NCBI GenBank assembly: GCA_963170055.1
Contig: CAUJGJ010000007.1
Coordinates: 82,201-146,200 of the forward strand
Source: Halisarca cf. caerulea
Taxonomy: Eukaryota > Porifera > Demospongiae > Chondrillida > Halisarcidae
Direction of reading: 5' to 3'
DNA: 64,000 nt
The notes beneath the pieces were generated by a model that was given only the letters and a program-made list of their open reading frames with translations, made no database searches and was not told the DNA's origin. Of the stretch, positions 37,163 to 49,641 are shown piece after piece. A program made the position numbers and the translations under genes. The stretch's first letter is position 1; each line of letters starts with the position of its first letter.

Positions 37163-38953
37163 TCAGAGTCCCTCTGTTTTGTTGGCGAGCATAACTTGTT
37201 TTTCCTGTTCCCTGCTCTGCAGATGTCCTGCCACTATCAGTGCACGTTGAAACATGGAGTTTTGTATGTACTGGTTACATGCCAGTTGGCCGTATTCAGC
37301 TGCTTTGGGGTAATCCCCTTGCATGTACGACAGTCTGGCTACATTGTGATAATAGTAGGCTGTCTGTACTGTGTCCAGATAGGAAAGTATGTGTTCCAGT
37401 TGTTGAAGAATGGCTTGTGTTGTTCTAAGGCTTGCTTGTAGAAGTTTTTGGTCGTGATTCTGGTAAAATGCCGCCTTTTCAGTTCCCACATATACCCTTG
37501 AAAAATATGCTTCTATGCCTCCTTGTCTCATCCATTCTGGTAGTGTCTGGTAGCAGTCAATGTTCCGATCACCTTGGAGCAGTATCTCATCAAACCTCTG
37601 TGGTGTTATGTTGTACTTAGCTTGTACGTAATCACTCAGTACTTTTAACCCGGCCGCCCTCAATACTGAGTAATCCCCACTTATCTGTGTGGAGAGCTCA
37701 AGTGCACTCTGAATGTGTTTTCTCATGTCTACTCCGGTGTTCACTGATAAGTGGCAACTGGCTATGTGTAAGTGTAGACGACACTTCAGTATGAGTGGAT
37801 TCTGACATTCAGCTTTGTCACACTCCTCCAGAGCCTTCTTGAGTCTTGGTAGGTTCCGTGTAGCAGTGTATAGCCCTGCGTCTAAGCACGCAAGCTTTAT
37901 GTCAAGGGGAAGTCCCTTCTTCATGAGTATGACATCAACAGCGGTTTCTGCCTTTTCCGGTTCACTAGAGCGTAAACTCCACAACATCTGTACCAGTTTA
38001 CGATGTGTTCTACTCTTGAGTGGTCCAGAGGGCTTTATGGGTGTCACTGAAATGGTAAGTTGGAAGAGTGAATGGGACAAATCCCTTTCATTGGATGTGG
38101 TCTGGTGCTCAATTCTACTTCCTGTTATTCCCCTTATCCAGTTTTCTGTTATATATTTCTGCTCTGACCTTAAGGCTACCACATTCTGTTGCTTACATTC
38201 AGTGAATTTTACCATGTCTGTGCATGGCTCCTTGCCTTCATCCTCATCAGTTGGAGTGAAATCAAAGCAAGCGTACATGTGTTCAACAAAGTCCAACCGT
38301 TCAACACATGTGGTGGTAGTGGGGGTTTCTATGTATGATCTGGTGTGTTGTGTGACTTCACTCCCTCCACTGCTGGACTGATGGTGTAGGGGAACCACAG
38401 CCTGTTTGGAAGGACTTGCAACTGGAAGAGTTAGAACTGGTTGTGTGGTTGTTGTTGTGATAAGTTTAGCAAGTACTTCTCTGCCCAAAGTGTCTACCTG
38501 TTCTGTTTGTGTTTGTCCTGTACTACTCAGCTGCACTGGTCTGCTGTTCTCTACAGATAGGAAGGTCTCCTGGTCTGTTTGCACTTTACCTTGATTCGGT
38601 ACAGTCCTGCCCAAAGGTGCACTGTCCTTCTCTGTATCCGTCACTGTTGATTCCACCAGGTCACAACGAATACCCTCGGCTATTTGTTTGTGGACGTGCA
38701 GACAATCTGTTCTGGCACTGTCCTCCAGTACGGCACAGTAGGTTTGAAGCACTTGAAGAGGTTGGAGGGAAACATAATCCAGAAGAAGTGTTCTCTTTCG
38801 AAGAGGGTCCCTTTCTGCCTCAATCTGTTCTTTGAGGAGTCGACCAATAACTTCTCTCTCGTACAGCATCCCAACTATTGCAGTAACCTGAAGGTAGTGG
38901 AGCTGTTTTGTGTAGTTCTTGCGAATTGCCCTTTCTACAATGCTAGCTTCCAT
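37163..38953 (-). CDS. CARD-like/TPR-like protein, paralog 6
   Basis: An intact single exon of 596 residues, closest to paralog 2 in its C-terminal half (TGVDMRKHIQSALELSTQIS; YSVLRAAGLKVLSDYVQAKY; EWMRQGGIEAY). The linker is a mosaic: VDTLGREVLAKLITTTTTQP and SYIETPTTTTCVE resemble paralog 2, while ENWIRGITGSRIE and SNERDLSHSLF match paralog 7. The end of the protein is altered (LQSREQEKQVMLANKTEGL). Confidence 0.85.
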   Translation of the reverse strand: MEASIVERAIRKNYTKQLHYLQVTAIVGMLYEREVIGRLLKEQIEAERDPLRKRTLLLDYVSLQPLQVLQTYCAVLEDSARTDCLHVHKQIAEGIRCDLVESTVTDTEKDSAPLGRTVPNQGKVQTDQETFLSVENSRPVQLSSTGQTQTEQVDTLGREVLAKLITTTTTQPVLTLPVASPSKQAVVPLHHQSSSGGSEVTQHTRSYIETPTTTTCVERLDFVEHMYACFDFTPTDEDEGKEPCTDMVKFTECKQQNVVALRSEQKYITENWIRGITGSRIEHQTTSNERDLSHSLFQLTISVTPIKPSGPLKSRTHRKLVQMLWSLRSSEPEKAETAVDVILMKKGLPLDIKLACLDAGLYTATRNLPRLKKALEECDKAECQNPLILKCRLHLHIASCHLSVNTGVDMRKHIQSALELSTQISGDYSVLRAAGLKVLSDYVQAKYNITPQRFDEILLQGDRNIDCYQTLPEWMRQGGIEAYFSRVYVGTEKAAFYQNHDQKLLQASLRTTQAILQQLEHILSYLDTVQTAYYYHNVARLSYMQGDYPKAAEYGQLACNQYIQNSMFQRALIVAGHLQSREQEKQVMLANKTEGL

Positions 38954-39538
38954 TTTGTGATCTACAAATCCCTATTCAGAGCAACTAGGTCCTGACACAA
39001 TTATATTCTTAAATCTCTGAATTTAAACCCTATTATGACCTGTCACTCATACTAACATGTACATATACTGTAACCACCATATTCAGCATGACTTAGCCAG
39101 TCAAAAGGCTTCTCTTCTGTCACATGACTGCTGTTTATTTTCCATCTATTAAATGTACATTTCACTATCTCTTAATCACATGATGTTGTAACCACTCAGT
39201 TATGGAAGAGGTCTTCAATGCAGGAGGACTTGGTTTGTTGTGTGTACACATGAGTTTACATATACATTTACATGCACAGTCAGGTCTAGTGTCTCAATGT
39301 TGACATATATCCATTTGCAATTTGATGTTTACTGCTCAACAGCCTGGCCATATGCATACGTATGTACCATCTTCCCCATGCAGTGTTTCATCCGCTTTTC
39401 TCACTGCATGCGGTGAGTGTACGTATATACGTACATGTTGTTAGACATATGAGCATGTATGACATGTATGTACCGTATACTTCACAATAATATTATTATG
39501 ACACATGTATTGGTAGACAGGAATGTCACATCAATCTG

Positions 39539-39609
<71 letters not shown>

Positions 39610-40225
39610 ACGCGCGAGTGCAATTGTACAATTAAAACCAATACCGAATAGCTTGCATCAAAACACACCCCTCACCCCCCCTCGCATGCATGCACACACA
39701 CTTGCACGAATGTACACACAACAACGCACACACACACACGCACTAGCATGCAGTTATCGAAGCTGAATGTTTTGTTAGTATACGCCAAATGAACATGCAA
39801 CAGAAATAAAATGTAAATAATTAAGGGTGATTAATAGTTGGGAATATTCATGCTGTCATATCCATACTATGTACGTACATATGCAGGTATGTATGTACAT
39901 ACTTAGCTAATATTACATTTTAAGTGATATTGTGTGCATGAAGAGTGCTAGCACAACAGAATGGCCGGTGTGGCCTTGCCTATACACTGGTTTGATGTTA
40001 ATGCCCAGACCTCAGTAGTGCGTACTGTGAGACCTCGATCACTTATCCGCACCTCAGATATCGAGTTTCCTCACCTTTTACACACTATTCTGCAGCTGTT
40101 TATGTGCAATAATTATTGGTTGTTGGTTATTTTTCCCATACATGATGCCATCAGATCTGGAGTGTCTTTATTGTTTTGATTTGTTAAATTTTGTCTGTTC
40201 GTTTGCTTTTTTGAATATGTTCCCC
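38954..40225. other. Array spacer 6/7
   Basis: Upstream box at about 38983-38997, (TG)n at 39540-39608, a C-rich run, a short (CA)n, and a partial MITE near 40024-40110 (GTGAGACCTCGATCACTTATC). The order is like spacer 2/3. Confidence 0.6.
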
Positions 40226-42037
40226 TTACATGATGCCATCAGAGTCCCTCTGTCTGATGGCCAGCATCACTTGCTGTTCCAGTTCACTGCTGCGTAGTTG
40301 ACCAGCCAGTAGCAGTGCATGTTGAAACATGGTGTGTTGTACATACTGGTTGCATGCCATTTGACCATATTCAGCTGCTTTGGGGTAATCCCTTTGCATA
40401 TACGACAGTCTGGATGCATTGTGATAGTAGTAGGCTGTCTGTACTGTGTCCAGATATGGAATTATGTGTCCCATTTTTTGCAGAACCGCTTGTGTTGCTT
40501 TAAGGCTTGCTTGTAGGAGTGTTCGGTTGTGATTCTTGTGAAATGCTGCCTTTTCAGTTCCCACGTACACCCTTGTAATAAATGCAGATGTACTTCCATG
40601 TATCATCCATTCAGGTAGTGCCTGGTAGCAGTCAATGTTCCGGTCACCTTGGAGCAGTATCTCATCTAATCTCTGTATTGTTAAGTTGTACTTAGCTTGT
40701 TCGTAGTCACTTGTGACTTTCAAGCCGGCTGCCCACAATACTGAGAAGTCACCACTTATCTGTGTGGAGAGCTCAAATGCACTCTGAATGTGTTTTCTCA
40801 TGTTCACTCCACCTACTCCAATGTATGCTGATAAGTGGCAACTGGCTATGTGTAAGTGTAGACGACACTTCAGTATGAGTGGATTCTGACATTCAGCTTT
40901 GTCACACTCCTCCAGAGCCTTCTTGAGTCTTGGTAGGTTCCGTGTAGCAGAGCATAGCCCTGCATCTAAGCATGCAAGCTTTATGTCAAGGGGAAGTCCC
41001 TTCTTCATGAATATGACATCAAGAGCGGTTTCTGCCTTTTCTGGTTCACTTGAGCGTAAACTCCACAACATCTGTACCAGTTTACGATGTGTTTTACTCT
41101 TAAGTGGTCCAGAGGGCTTTATGGGTGCCACTGAAATGGTAAGTTGGAAGAGTGAATGGGACAAATCCCTTTCATTGGATGTGGTCTGGTCCTCAATTCT
41201 ACTTCCTGTTATTCCCCTTATCCAGTTTTCTGTTATATTTTTCTGCTCTGACCTTAAGGCCACCACATTCTGTTGCTTACATTCAGTGACTTCTTCCATG
41301 TCTGTGCATACCTCCTTGCCTTCATCCTCATCAGTTGGAGTGAAATCAAAGCAAGCGTACATGTGTTCAACAAAGTCCAACCGTTCAACACATGTGGTGG
41401 TAATGGGGATATCTGTGTATGATCTGGTGTGTCGTGTGATTTCACTCCCTTCCCCGTTGGACTGACAGTGTAGGGTAGCCACAGCCTGTTTGGGAGGACT
41501 TGCAACTGGAAGAGTTAGAACTGGTTGTGAGGCTGTTGTTGTGATAAGTTTAGCAAGTACTGCACTGTCTACAGTGTCTACCTGTTCTGTTGGTGTTTGT
41601 CCTGTACTACTCAGCTGGATCGGTCTGCTGTTTTCTACAGATAGGAAGGTCTCCTTTTCTGTTTGCACTTGACCTTGATTCGGTACAGTCCTGCTCAATG
41701 GTGCACTGTCCTTCTCTGTATCCGTCACTGCTGATTCCACCAGGTCACAACGAATGCCCTCAGCTATTTGTTTGTGGACGTGCAGACAATCTGTTCTTGC
41801 ACTGTCCTCCAGTACGGCACAGTAGGTTTGAAGCACTTGAAGAGGTTGGAGGGAAACATGATCCAGAAGAAGTGTTCTCTTTCGAAGAGGGTCTCTTTCT
41901 GCCTCAATCTGTTTTTTGAATAGTCTATCAATAACTCCCCTCTCGTACAGCATCCCAAGGATTGCAGTGACCTGAAGGTAGTGGAGCTGTTTTGTGTAGT
42001 TCTTGCGAATTGCTCTTTCTACAATGCTAGCTTCCAT
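40226..42037 (-). CDS. CARD-like/TPR-like protein, paralog 7
   Basis: An intact single exon of 603 residues and the functional-looking sister of pseudogene 3 (shared SYTDIPITTTCVE and SAFELSTQISGDFSVLWAAG). The CARD-like part has RGVIDRLFKKQIE in place of REVIGRLLKEQIE. The linker end (SNERDLSHSLF) matches paralog 6. The C-terminus is extended relative to siblings by a changed reading after AIR (QRDSDGIM), so the stop has moved by a few codons. Confidence 0.85.
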   Translation of the reverse strand: MEASIVERAIRKNYTKQLHYLQVTAILGMLYERGVIDRLFKKQIEAERDPLRKRTLLLDHVSLQPLQVLQTYCAVLEDSARTDCLHVHKQIAEGIRCDLVESAVTDTEKDSAPLSRTVPNQGQVQTEKETFLSVENSRPIQLSSTGQTPTEQVDTVDSAVLAKLITTTASQPVLTLPVASPPKQAVATLHCQSNGEGSEITRHTRSYTDIPITTTCVERLDFVEHMYACFDFTPTDEDEGKEVCTDMEEVTECKQQNVVALRSEQKNITENWIRGITGSRIEDQTTSNERDLSHSLFQLTISVAPIKPSGPLKSKTHRKLVQMLWSLRSSEPEKAETALDVIFMKKGLPLDIKLACLDAGLCSATRNLPRLKKALEECDKAECQNPLILKCRLHLHIASCHLSAYIGVGGVNMRKHIQSAFELSTQISGDFSVLWAAGLKVTSDYEQAKYNLTIQRLDEILLQGDRNIDCYQALPEWMIHGSTSAFITRVYVGTEKAAFHKNHNRTLLQASLKATQAVLQKMGHIIPYLDTVQTAYYYHNASRLSYMQRDYPKAAEYGQMACNQYVQHTMFQHALLLAGQLRSSELEQQVMLAIRQRDSDGIM

Positions 42038-42358
42038 TTTGTGATCTACAAAAGTCTAGTATTGAGAACAACTAGGTCCTGACACTCTTATCACTGAAGC
42101 CCAATTGTGACCGATCACCTCACAGTGTACTAACAGCTCTTATTATTCAGTGTTCTCAGCACTCTGGCAAAACATGTAAACATTACCATATTTAGAATGA
42201 CCCAGCCAGTTGAAAGGTTTCCCTTCTGTCATGAGACAGCTGTGTACGGTGTTACATGAACCCTGTACATGTTAGTCATGTGATATTGTGGTTGTACTGT
42301 CCATCCCATAAGGAGGATTTATGCAATTTGTATGTGGGAAAATGCAGTGAATGCTTGT

Positions 42359-42407
<49 letters not shown>

Positions 42408-42458
42408 GTGTGTATGTGTGTATGTGTGTGTGTGTGTGCATGCGTGTGTGTGTGTGCA

Positions 42459-42510
<52 letters not shown>

Positions 42511-42682
42511 CATGTGTGCGTGTGCGTGTGCGTGCGTGTGTGTATGTGTGTATGTGTGTGTGTGTGTGTGTGTGTGTACGTGTACGCGTGCTTGCGTGCG
42601 TGCATGTGTGCGTGTGTGTGTGGGTGTGTGCGTGCGTGTGTGTGTGGGTGCGTGTGTGTGTGTGTGTGTTTGTGTGTGTGTT

Positions 42683-42718
<36 letters not shown>

Positions 42719-42736
42719 CGTGTGTGTGTGTGTGTT

Positions 42737-42802
<66 letters not shown>

Positions 42803-42968
42803 TGCACATACCAACTTATGTATGTTTGTTATATCATCAAAGCAGTTATCTAGTCAAAAATTATTCAACTTTCTGTTTGTATATTCCAAAGTGAACATGT
42901 AACAGTGTTAACATTTGTTTGTTTGTCCTCCATCCCACCCCACCCCACATGATGTGTCATCAGAGTCC
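42038..42968. other. Array spacer 7/8
   Basis: Upstream box at about 42068-42082, the GTAAACA block at about 42173-42215, and a very long (TG)n tract at 42360-42798 filling almost half of the spacer. Several TGCGTG and TGTTTG variants interrupt it. Confidence 0.65.
42360..42798. repeat. Long (TG)n microsatellite
   Basis: About 440 bp of TG repeats with CG, AT and TT interruptions. All three frames on both strands are open, giving large spurious reading frames. Confidence 0.95.
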
Positions 42969-44759
42969 CTATGTTTGGCTGGCTAGCATCACTTGCTGTT
43001 CCAGTTCACTGCTGCGTAGTTGACCAGCCACTAGCAGTGCATGCTGATGCATGGAGTTTTGTACATACTCATTGCATGCCGATTGGCCATATTCATTTGC
43101 TTTGGGGTAATCCCCTTGCATGTACGACAGTCTGGCTGCATTGTGATAATAGTAGCCTTTCTGTACTGTGTCCAGATATGGAATTATGTGTCCCATTTTT
43201 TGCAGAACCCCTTGTGTTGCTATAAGGGTTTCTTGTAGGAGTGTTCGGTTGTGATTCTTATGAAATTCTGCCTGTTCATTTCCCACATGTACTCTTGTAT
43301 TAAATACAGTCACACCTCCCAGTCTCATCCATTCCGGTAGCGCCTGGTAGCGGTCAATGCTCCGGTCAGCTTGGAGCAGTATCTCATCAAACCTCTGTGG
43401 TGTTATGTTGTACTTAACTTGTTCGTAATCACTTGTGACTTTGAATGCAGCTGCTCTCAATACTGAGAAGTCACTGCTTATCTGTGTGGAGAGCTCAAAG
43501 GCACACTGCATGTGTTTTTTGAGGTCCACTCCACCTACTCCAACGTACCTTGATACGTAACACAATCCTATATGTATATGCAGACGACACTTCAGTATGA
43601 GTGGATTCTGACATTCAGCTCTGTCACACTCCTCCAGAGCCTTCTTGAGTCTTGGTAGGTTCCTTGTAGCAGTACATAGCCCGGCATCCACGCATGCAAG
43701 CTTTATGTCAAGGGGAAGTCCCTTCTTCATGAGTATGACATTAAGAGCAGTTTTTGCCTTTCCTGGTTCATTTGCGCTTAAACTCCACAACATCTGTACC
43801 AGTTTACAATGTGTTTTACTCTTGAGTGGTCCAGAGGGCTTTATGGGTGTCACTGAAATGGTAAGTTGAAAGAGTGAATGCGAGAGATCCTTCTCATTGG
43901 ATGTGGTCTGGTGCTCAATTCTACTCCGTGATGTTTCCTTTTCCTGGTTTTCTGTCATGTTTTTTTGCTCTGACCTTAAGACCACCACATTCTGTTGCTT
44001 ACATTCAGTGATTTCTTCCATGTCTGTGCATGGCTCCTTGCCTTTGTCCTCATCAGTTGGAGTGAAATCAAAGCAAGCGTACATGTGTTCAACAAAGTCC
44101 AACCGTTCAACACATGTGATGGTAGTGGGGATTTCTGCGTGTGAGCTGGTATGTCCTGTGAGGTCACTCCCTTCCCTGCTGGAATGATGGTGTGAGGGAA
44201 CCACAGCCTGTTTGGGAGAACTTGCAACTGGAAGAGTTAGCACTGGTTGTGAGGTTGTTGTTGTGATAAGTTTAGCAAGTACTGCACTGTCTACAGTGTC
44301 TACCTGTTCTGTTGGTGTTTGTCCTGTACTACTCATCTGCATTGGTCTGCTGTTCTCTACAGATAGGAAGGTCTCCTGGTCTGTTTGCACTTGACCTTGA
44401 TTCGGTACAGTCCTGCTCAATGGTGCACTGTCCTTCTCTGTATCTGTCACTGCTGATTTCACCAGGTCACAACGAATGCCCTCGGCTATTTGTTTGTGGA
44501 TGTGCAGACAATCTGTTCTGGCACTGTCCTCCAGTACGGCACAGTAGGTTTGAAGCACTTGAAGAGGTTGGAGGGAAACATGATCCAGAAGAAGTGTTCT
44601 CTTTCGAAGAGGGTCCCTTTCTGCCTCAATCTGTTCTTTGAGGAGTCGACCAATAACTCCCTTCTCGTACAGCATCCCAAGGATTGCAGTGACCTGAAGG
44701 TAGTAGAGCTGTTTTGTGTAGTTCTTGCGAATCGCTCTTTCTACAATGCTAGCTTCCAT
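42969..44759 (-). CDS. CARD-like/TPR-like protein, paralog 8
   Basis: An intact single exon. The family start MEASIVER is at 44759; an in-frame ATG six codons upstream (MFPNHK) is possible, but the upstream acceptor-like AG of the family has been lost here. Product 596 residues. Central block variant SLSANEPGKAKTALNVIL, shared only with paralog 10. HCKLVQML replaces HRKLVQML. C-terminal subtype DFSVLRAAAFKVTSDYEQVK, ending VMLASQT, as in paralogs 5 and 10. Confidence 0.85.
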   Translation of the reverse strand: MEASIVERAIRKNYTKQLYYLQVTAILGMLYEKGVIGRLLKEQIEAERDPLRKRTLLLDHVSLQPLQVLQTYCAVLEDSARTDCLHIHKQIAEGIRCDLVKSAVTDTEKDSAPLSRTVPNQGQVQTDQETFLSVENSRPMQMSSTGQTPTEQVDTVDSAVLAKLITTTTSQPVLTLPVASSPKQAVVPSHHHSSREGSDLTGHTSSHAEIPTTITCVERLDFVEHMYACFDFTPTDEDKGKEPCTDMEEITECKQQNVVVLRSEQKNMTENQEKETSRSRIEHQTTSNEKDLSHSLFQLTISVTPIKPSGPLKSKTHCKLVQMLWSLSANEPGKAKTALNVILMKKGLPLDIKLACVDAGLCTATRNLPRLKKALEECDRAECQNPLILKCRLHIHIGLCYVSRYVGVGGVDLKKHMQCAFELSTQISSDFSVLRAAAFKVTSDYEQVKYNITPQRFDEILLQADRSIDRYQALPEWMRLGGVTVFNTRVHVGNEQAEFHKNHNRTLLQETLIATQGVLQKMGHIIPYLDTVQKGYYYHNAARLSYMQGDYPKANEYGQSACNEYVQNSMHQHALLVAGQLRSSELEQQVMLASQT

Positions 44760-45333
44760 TTTGTGATTTGGAAACACCTAGTTTTGTGAACAATTAGGTC
44801 CTGGCACTTCTAGCTCTGAAACTGGAATATGACCAATCACTTCAAGCAGCCAACAGCTCCTACTGTGATCCACCCTGGGAAGCGTGTAAACATTACCATA
44901 TTTAGCATGTCCCCAGGCATGCACCAAAAGTTTCCCTTCTGTCACAAGACCTGTTAGTCACATGATGTTGTGGTTGTAGGCTGTTATGGAGGAGGTTTTC
45001 AGTGCAGGAGGACTGGGTTTGTTATTCTAGTATCTATGGTTTATGCGTAGCATAAGTTTGCATAATATTATTATGTTTGCATGCACAGTCAGGTCTTGAC
45101 AATCTAGTGCCACGTGCAAGTGTCCTTCACAATTATGCAGTTTGCTCAACAGCCTGGCTATACTCTGTACGTATGTACCATCTTCCCATTGTAGTTGGTT
45201 GCTTCATCGATCCACTTCTCTCACTGCATGCAGCGAATTAATGTATTATGTTGTTATATATGAACTTTTATGTGTGTATAGTACTTCAGGTGATATTTGG
45301 TAGTATGACACACTTACATGCATCAATGTCACA

Positions 45334-46073
<740 letters not shown>

Positions 46074-46146
46074 CTAATGTATATCATCATAGCTGATACC
46101 TAATCATAAATATAATATATATTATATTGAATTTTCTGTCTATAAA

Positions 46147-46337
46147 CAGTGAAACCACACTTATCCGCATCTCAGATATCCAGTTCTCTCACCTTAATCC
46201 CACAGTAGTTTTTAATGGAAAAAAATCTACAATAATCCTACTGTACACTATATACTGCTCCCTTATATATCCAGTATCTTCTGTTTATCTGAAATTTTAT
46301 TCAGAACGGATGTGTGTGGATAAATGAGGTCTAACTG
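46147..46337. mobile_element. CAGT-ended MITE (related copy at 61119-61307)
   Basis: Starts CAGTGAAACCACACTTATCC and ends GATAAATGAGGTCTAACTG. The interior TACACTATATACTGCTCCCT matches the element at 61119-61307. Partial copies occur in three other spacers. Confidence 0.8.
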
Positions 46338-46443
46338 TACTCTGAAATGGACATGTATATAACAGCGTTGTCATAATGTGTCCGTACGCGTTCATTTCCT
46401 TTTAGATATGTATTTTCCTCCTCCATACGTGATGCTGTCAGAA

Positions 46444-48243
46444 CTAGAGTTCCTCTGTTTCCATGGCCAGCATCACTTGCTGTTCCAGTTCACTGCTCTG
46501 CAGATGTCCTGCAAGTTGCAATGCACGTTGAAACATGGAGTTTTGTATGTACTGGTGGTATGCCAGTTGGCCATATTCAGCTGCTTTGGGGTAATTCCCT
46601 TGCAAGTGCGACAGTCTGGCTACACTATGATAATAGTAGCCTTTCGTTACTGTGTCCAGATACGAATGTACATGTCCCATTTGTTGCAGAACTGCTTGTG
46701 TTGCTTTAAGGCTAGCTTGTAGGAGTGTTCGGTCGTGATTCTTGTGAAATTCTGCCTGTTCATTTCCCACATACACCCGTACATTGAATATAGTGGCACC
46801 TCCCGCTCTCATCCATTCCGGTAGTGCGTGGTATTGCTCAATCTTCCAGTCAGCTTGGAGCAGCATCTCATCAAACCTCTGTACTGTTGTGTTGTACTTA
46901 GCTTGTTCGTATTCGCTTAAGACTGTGAAGGCAGCAGCCCTCAATACTGAGAAGTCACCAGCTATCTGTGTGGAGAGTTCAATTGCATTTTGCATATGCT
47001 TTCTCAGGTCCACTCCACCTACTCCGAAGTACGCTGATAAGTAATAAGCTGCTATGTGTAAGTGCAGACGGCACTTCAGTATGAGTGGATTCTGACATTC
47101 AGCTCTGTCACACTCCTCCAGAGCCTTCTTGAGTTTTGGTAAGTTCCGTGTAGCAGAGCATAGCCCTGCATCTAAGCATGCAAGCTTTATGTCAAGGGGA
47201 AGTCCCTTCTTCATGAGTATGACATCAACAGCGGTTTCTGCCTTTTCCGGTTCACTTGAGCGTAAACTCCACAACATCTGTACCAGTTTACGATGTGTTT
47301 TACTCTTGAGTGGTCCAGAGGGCTTTATGGGTGCCACTGAGATGGTAAGTTGGAAGAGTGAATTAGATACCTCCTTTACACTGGATGTGGTCTGGTGCTC
47401 AATTCTACTTCCTGTTATTTCCCCTTTCCAGTTTTCTGTTATATTTGTTTGCTTCGACCTTAGAGCCACCGCATTCTGTTGCTTACATTCAGTGACTTCT
47501 TCCATGTCTGTGCATGCCTCCTTGCCTTTGTCCTCATCAGTTGGAGTGAAATCAAAGCAAGCGTACATGTGTTCAACAAAGTCCAACCGTTCAACACATG
47601 TGGTGGTAGTGGGGGTTTCTATGTATGATCTGGTGTGTCCTGTGAGGTCACTCCCTCCACTGCTGGACTGATGGTGTAGGGGAACCACAGCCTGTTTGGG
47701 AGGACTTGCAACCGGAAGAGTTAGTACTGGTTGTGAGGCAGTTGTTGTGATAAGTTTAGCAAGTACTTCTCTGTCTACAGTGTCTACCTGTTCTGTTGGT
47801 GTTTGTCTTGTACTACTCAGCTGCATTGGTCTGCTGTTATCTACTGATAGGAAGGTCTCCTGGTCTGTTTGCACTTGACCTTGATTTGGTACAGTCCTGC
47901 TCAATGGTGCGCTGTCCTTCTCTGTATCCGTCACTGCTGATTCCACCAGGTCACAACGAATGCCCTCAGCTATTTGTTTGTGGATGTGCAGACAATCTGT
48001 TCTGGCACTGTCCTCTAGTATGGCACAGTAGGTTTGAAGCACTTGAAGAGGTTGGAGGGAAACATGATCCAGAAGAAGTGTTCTCTTTCGAAGAGGGTCC
48101 TTTTCTGCCTCAATCTTTTCTTTGAGGAGTCGACCAATAACTTCTTTCTCGTACAGCATCCCAAGGATTGTAGTGACCTGAAGGTAGTGGAGCTGTTTTG
48201 TGTAGTTCTTACGAATCGCTCTTTCTACAATGCTAGCTTCCAT
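46444..48243 (-). CDS. CARD-like/TPR-like protein, paralog 9
   Basis: An intact single exon of 599 residues with the most individual C-terminal half in the inner array: YFGVGGVDLRKHMQNAIEL, FSVLRAAAFTVLSEYEQAK, EWMRAGGATIFNVRVYVG, YYYHSVARLSHLQGNYPKAA and a final AMETEEL. The CARD-like part has EKEVIGRLLKEKIEAEKDP. The linker joins a VDREVLAKLITTTASQP front with a SIEY-free SVKEVSNSLF end as in paralogs 2 and 4. Confidence 0.85.
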   Translation of the reverse strand: MEASIVERAIRKNYTKQLHYLQVTTILGMLYEKEVIGRLLKEKIEAEKDPLRKRTLLLDHVSLQPLQVLQTYCAILEDSARTDCLHIHKQIAEGIRCDLVESAVTDTEKDSAPLSRTVPNQGQVQTDQETFLSVDNSRPMQLSSTRQTPTEQVDTVDREVLAKLITTTASQPVLTLPVASPPKQAVVPLHHQSSSGGSDLTGHTRSYIETPTTTTCVERLDFVEHMYACFDFTPTDEDKGKEACTDMEEVTECKQQNAVALRSKQTNITENWKGEITGSRIEHQTTSSVKEVSNSLFQLTISVAPIKPSGPLKSKTHRKLVQMLWSLRSSEPEKAETAVDVILMKKGLPLDIKLACLDAGLCSATRNLPKLKKALEECDRAECQNPLILKCRLHLHIAAYYLSAYFGVGGVDLRKHMQNAIELSTQIAGDFSVLRAAAFTVLSEYEQAKYNTTVQRFDEMLLQADWKIEQYHALPEWMRAGGATIFNVRVYVGNEQAEFHKNHDRTLLQASLKATQAVLQQMGHVHSYLDTVTKGYYYHSVARLSHLQGNYPKAAEYGQLAYHQYIQNSMFQRALQLAGHLQSSELEQQVMLAMETEEL

Positions 48244-49641
<1,398 letters not shown>
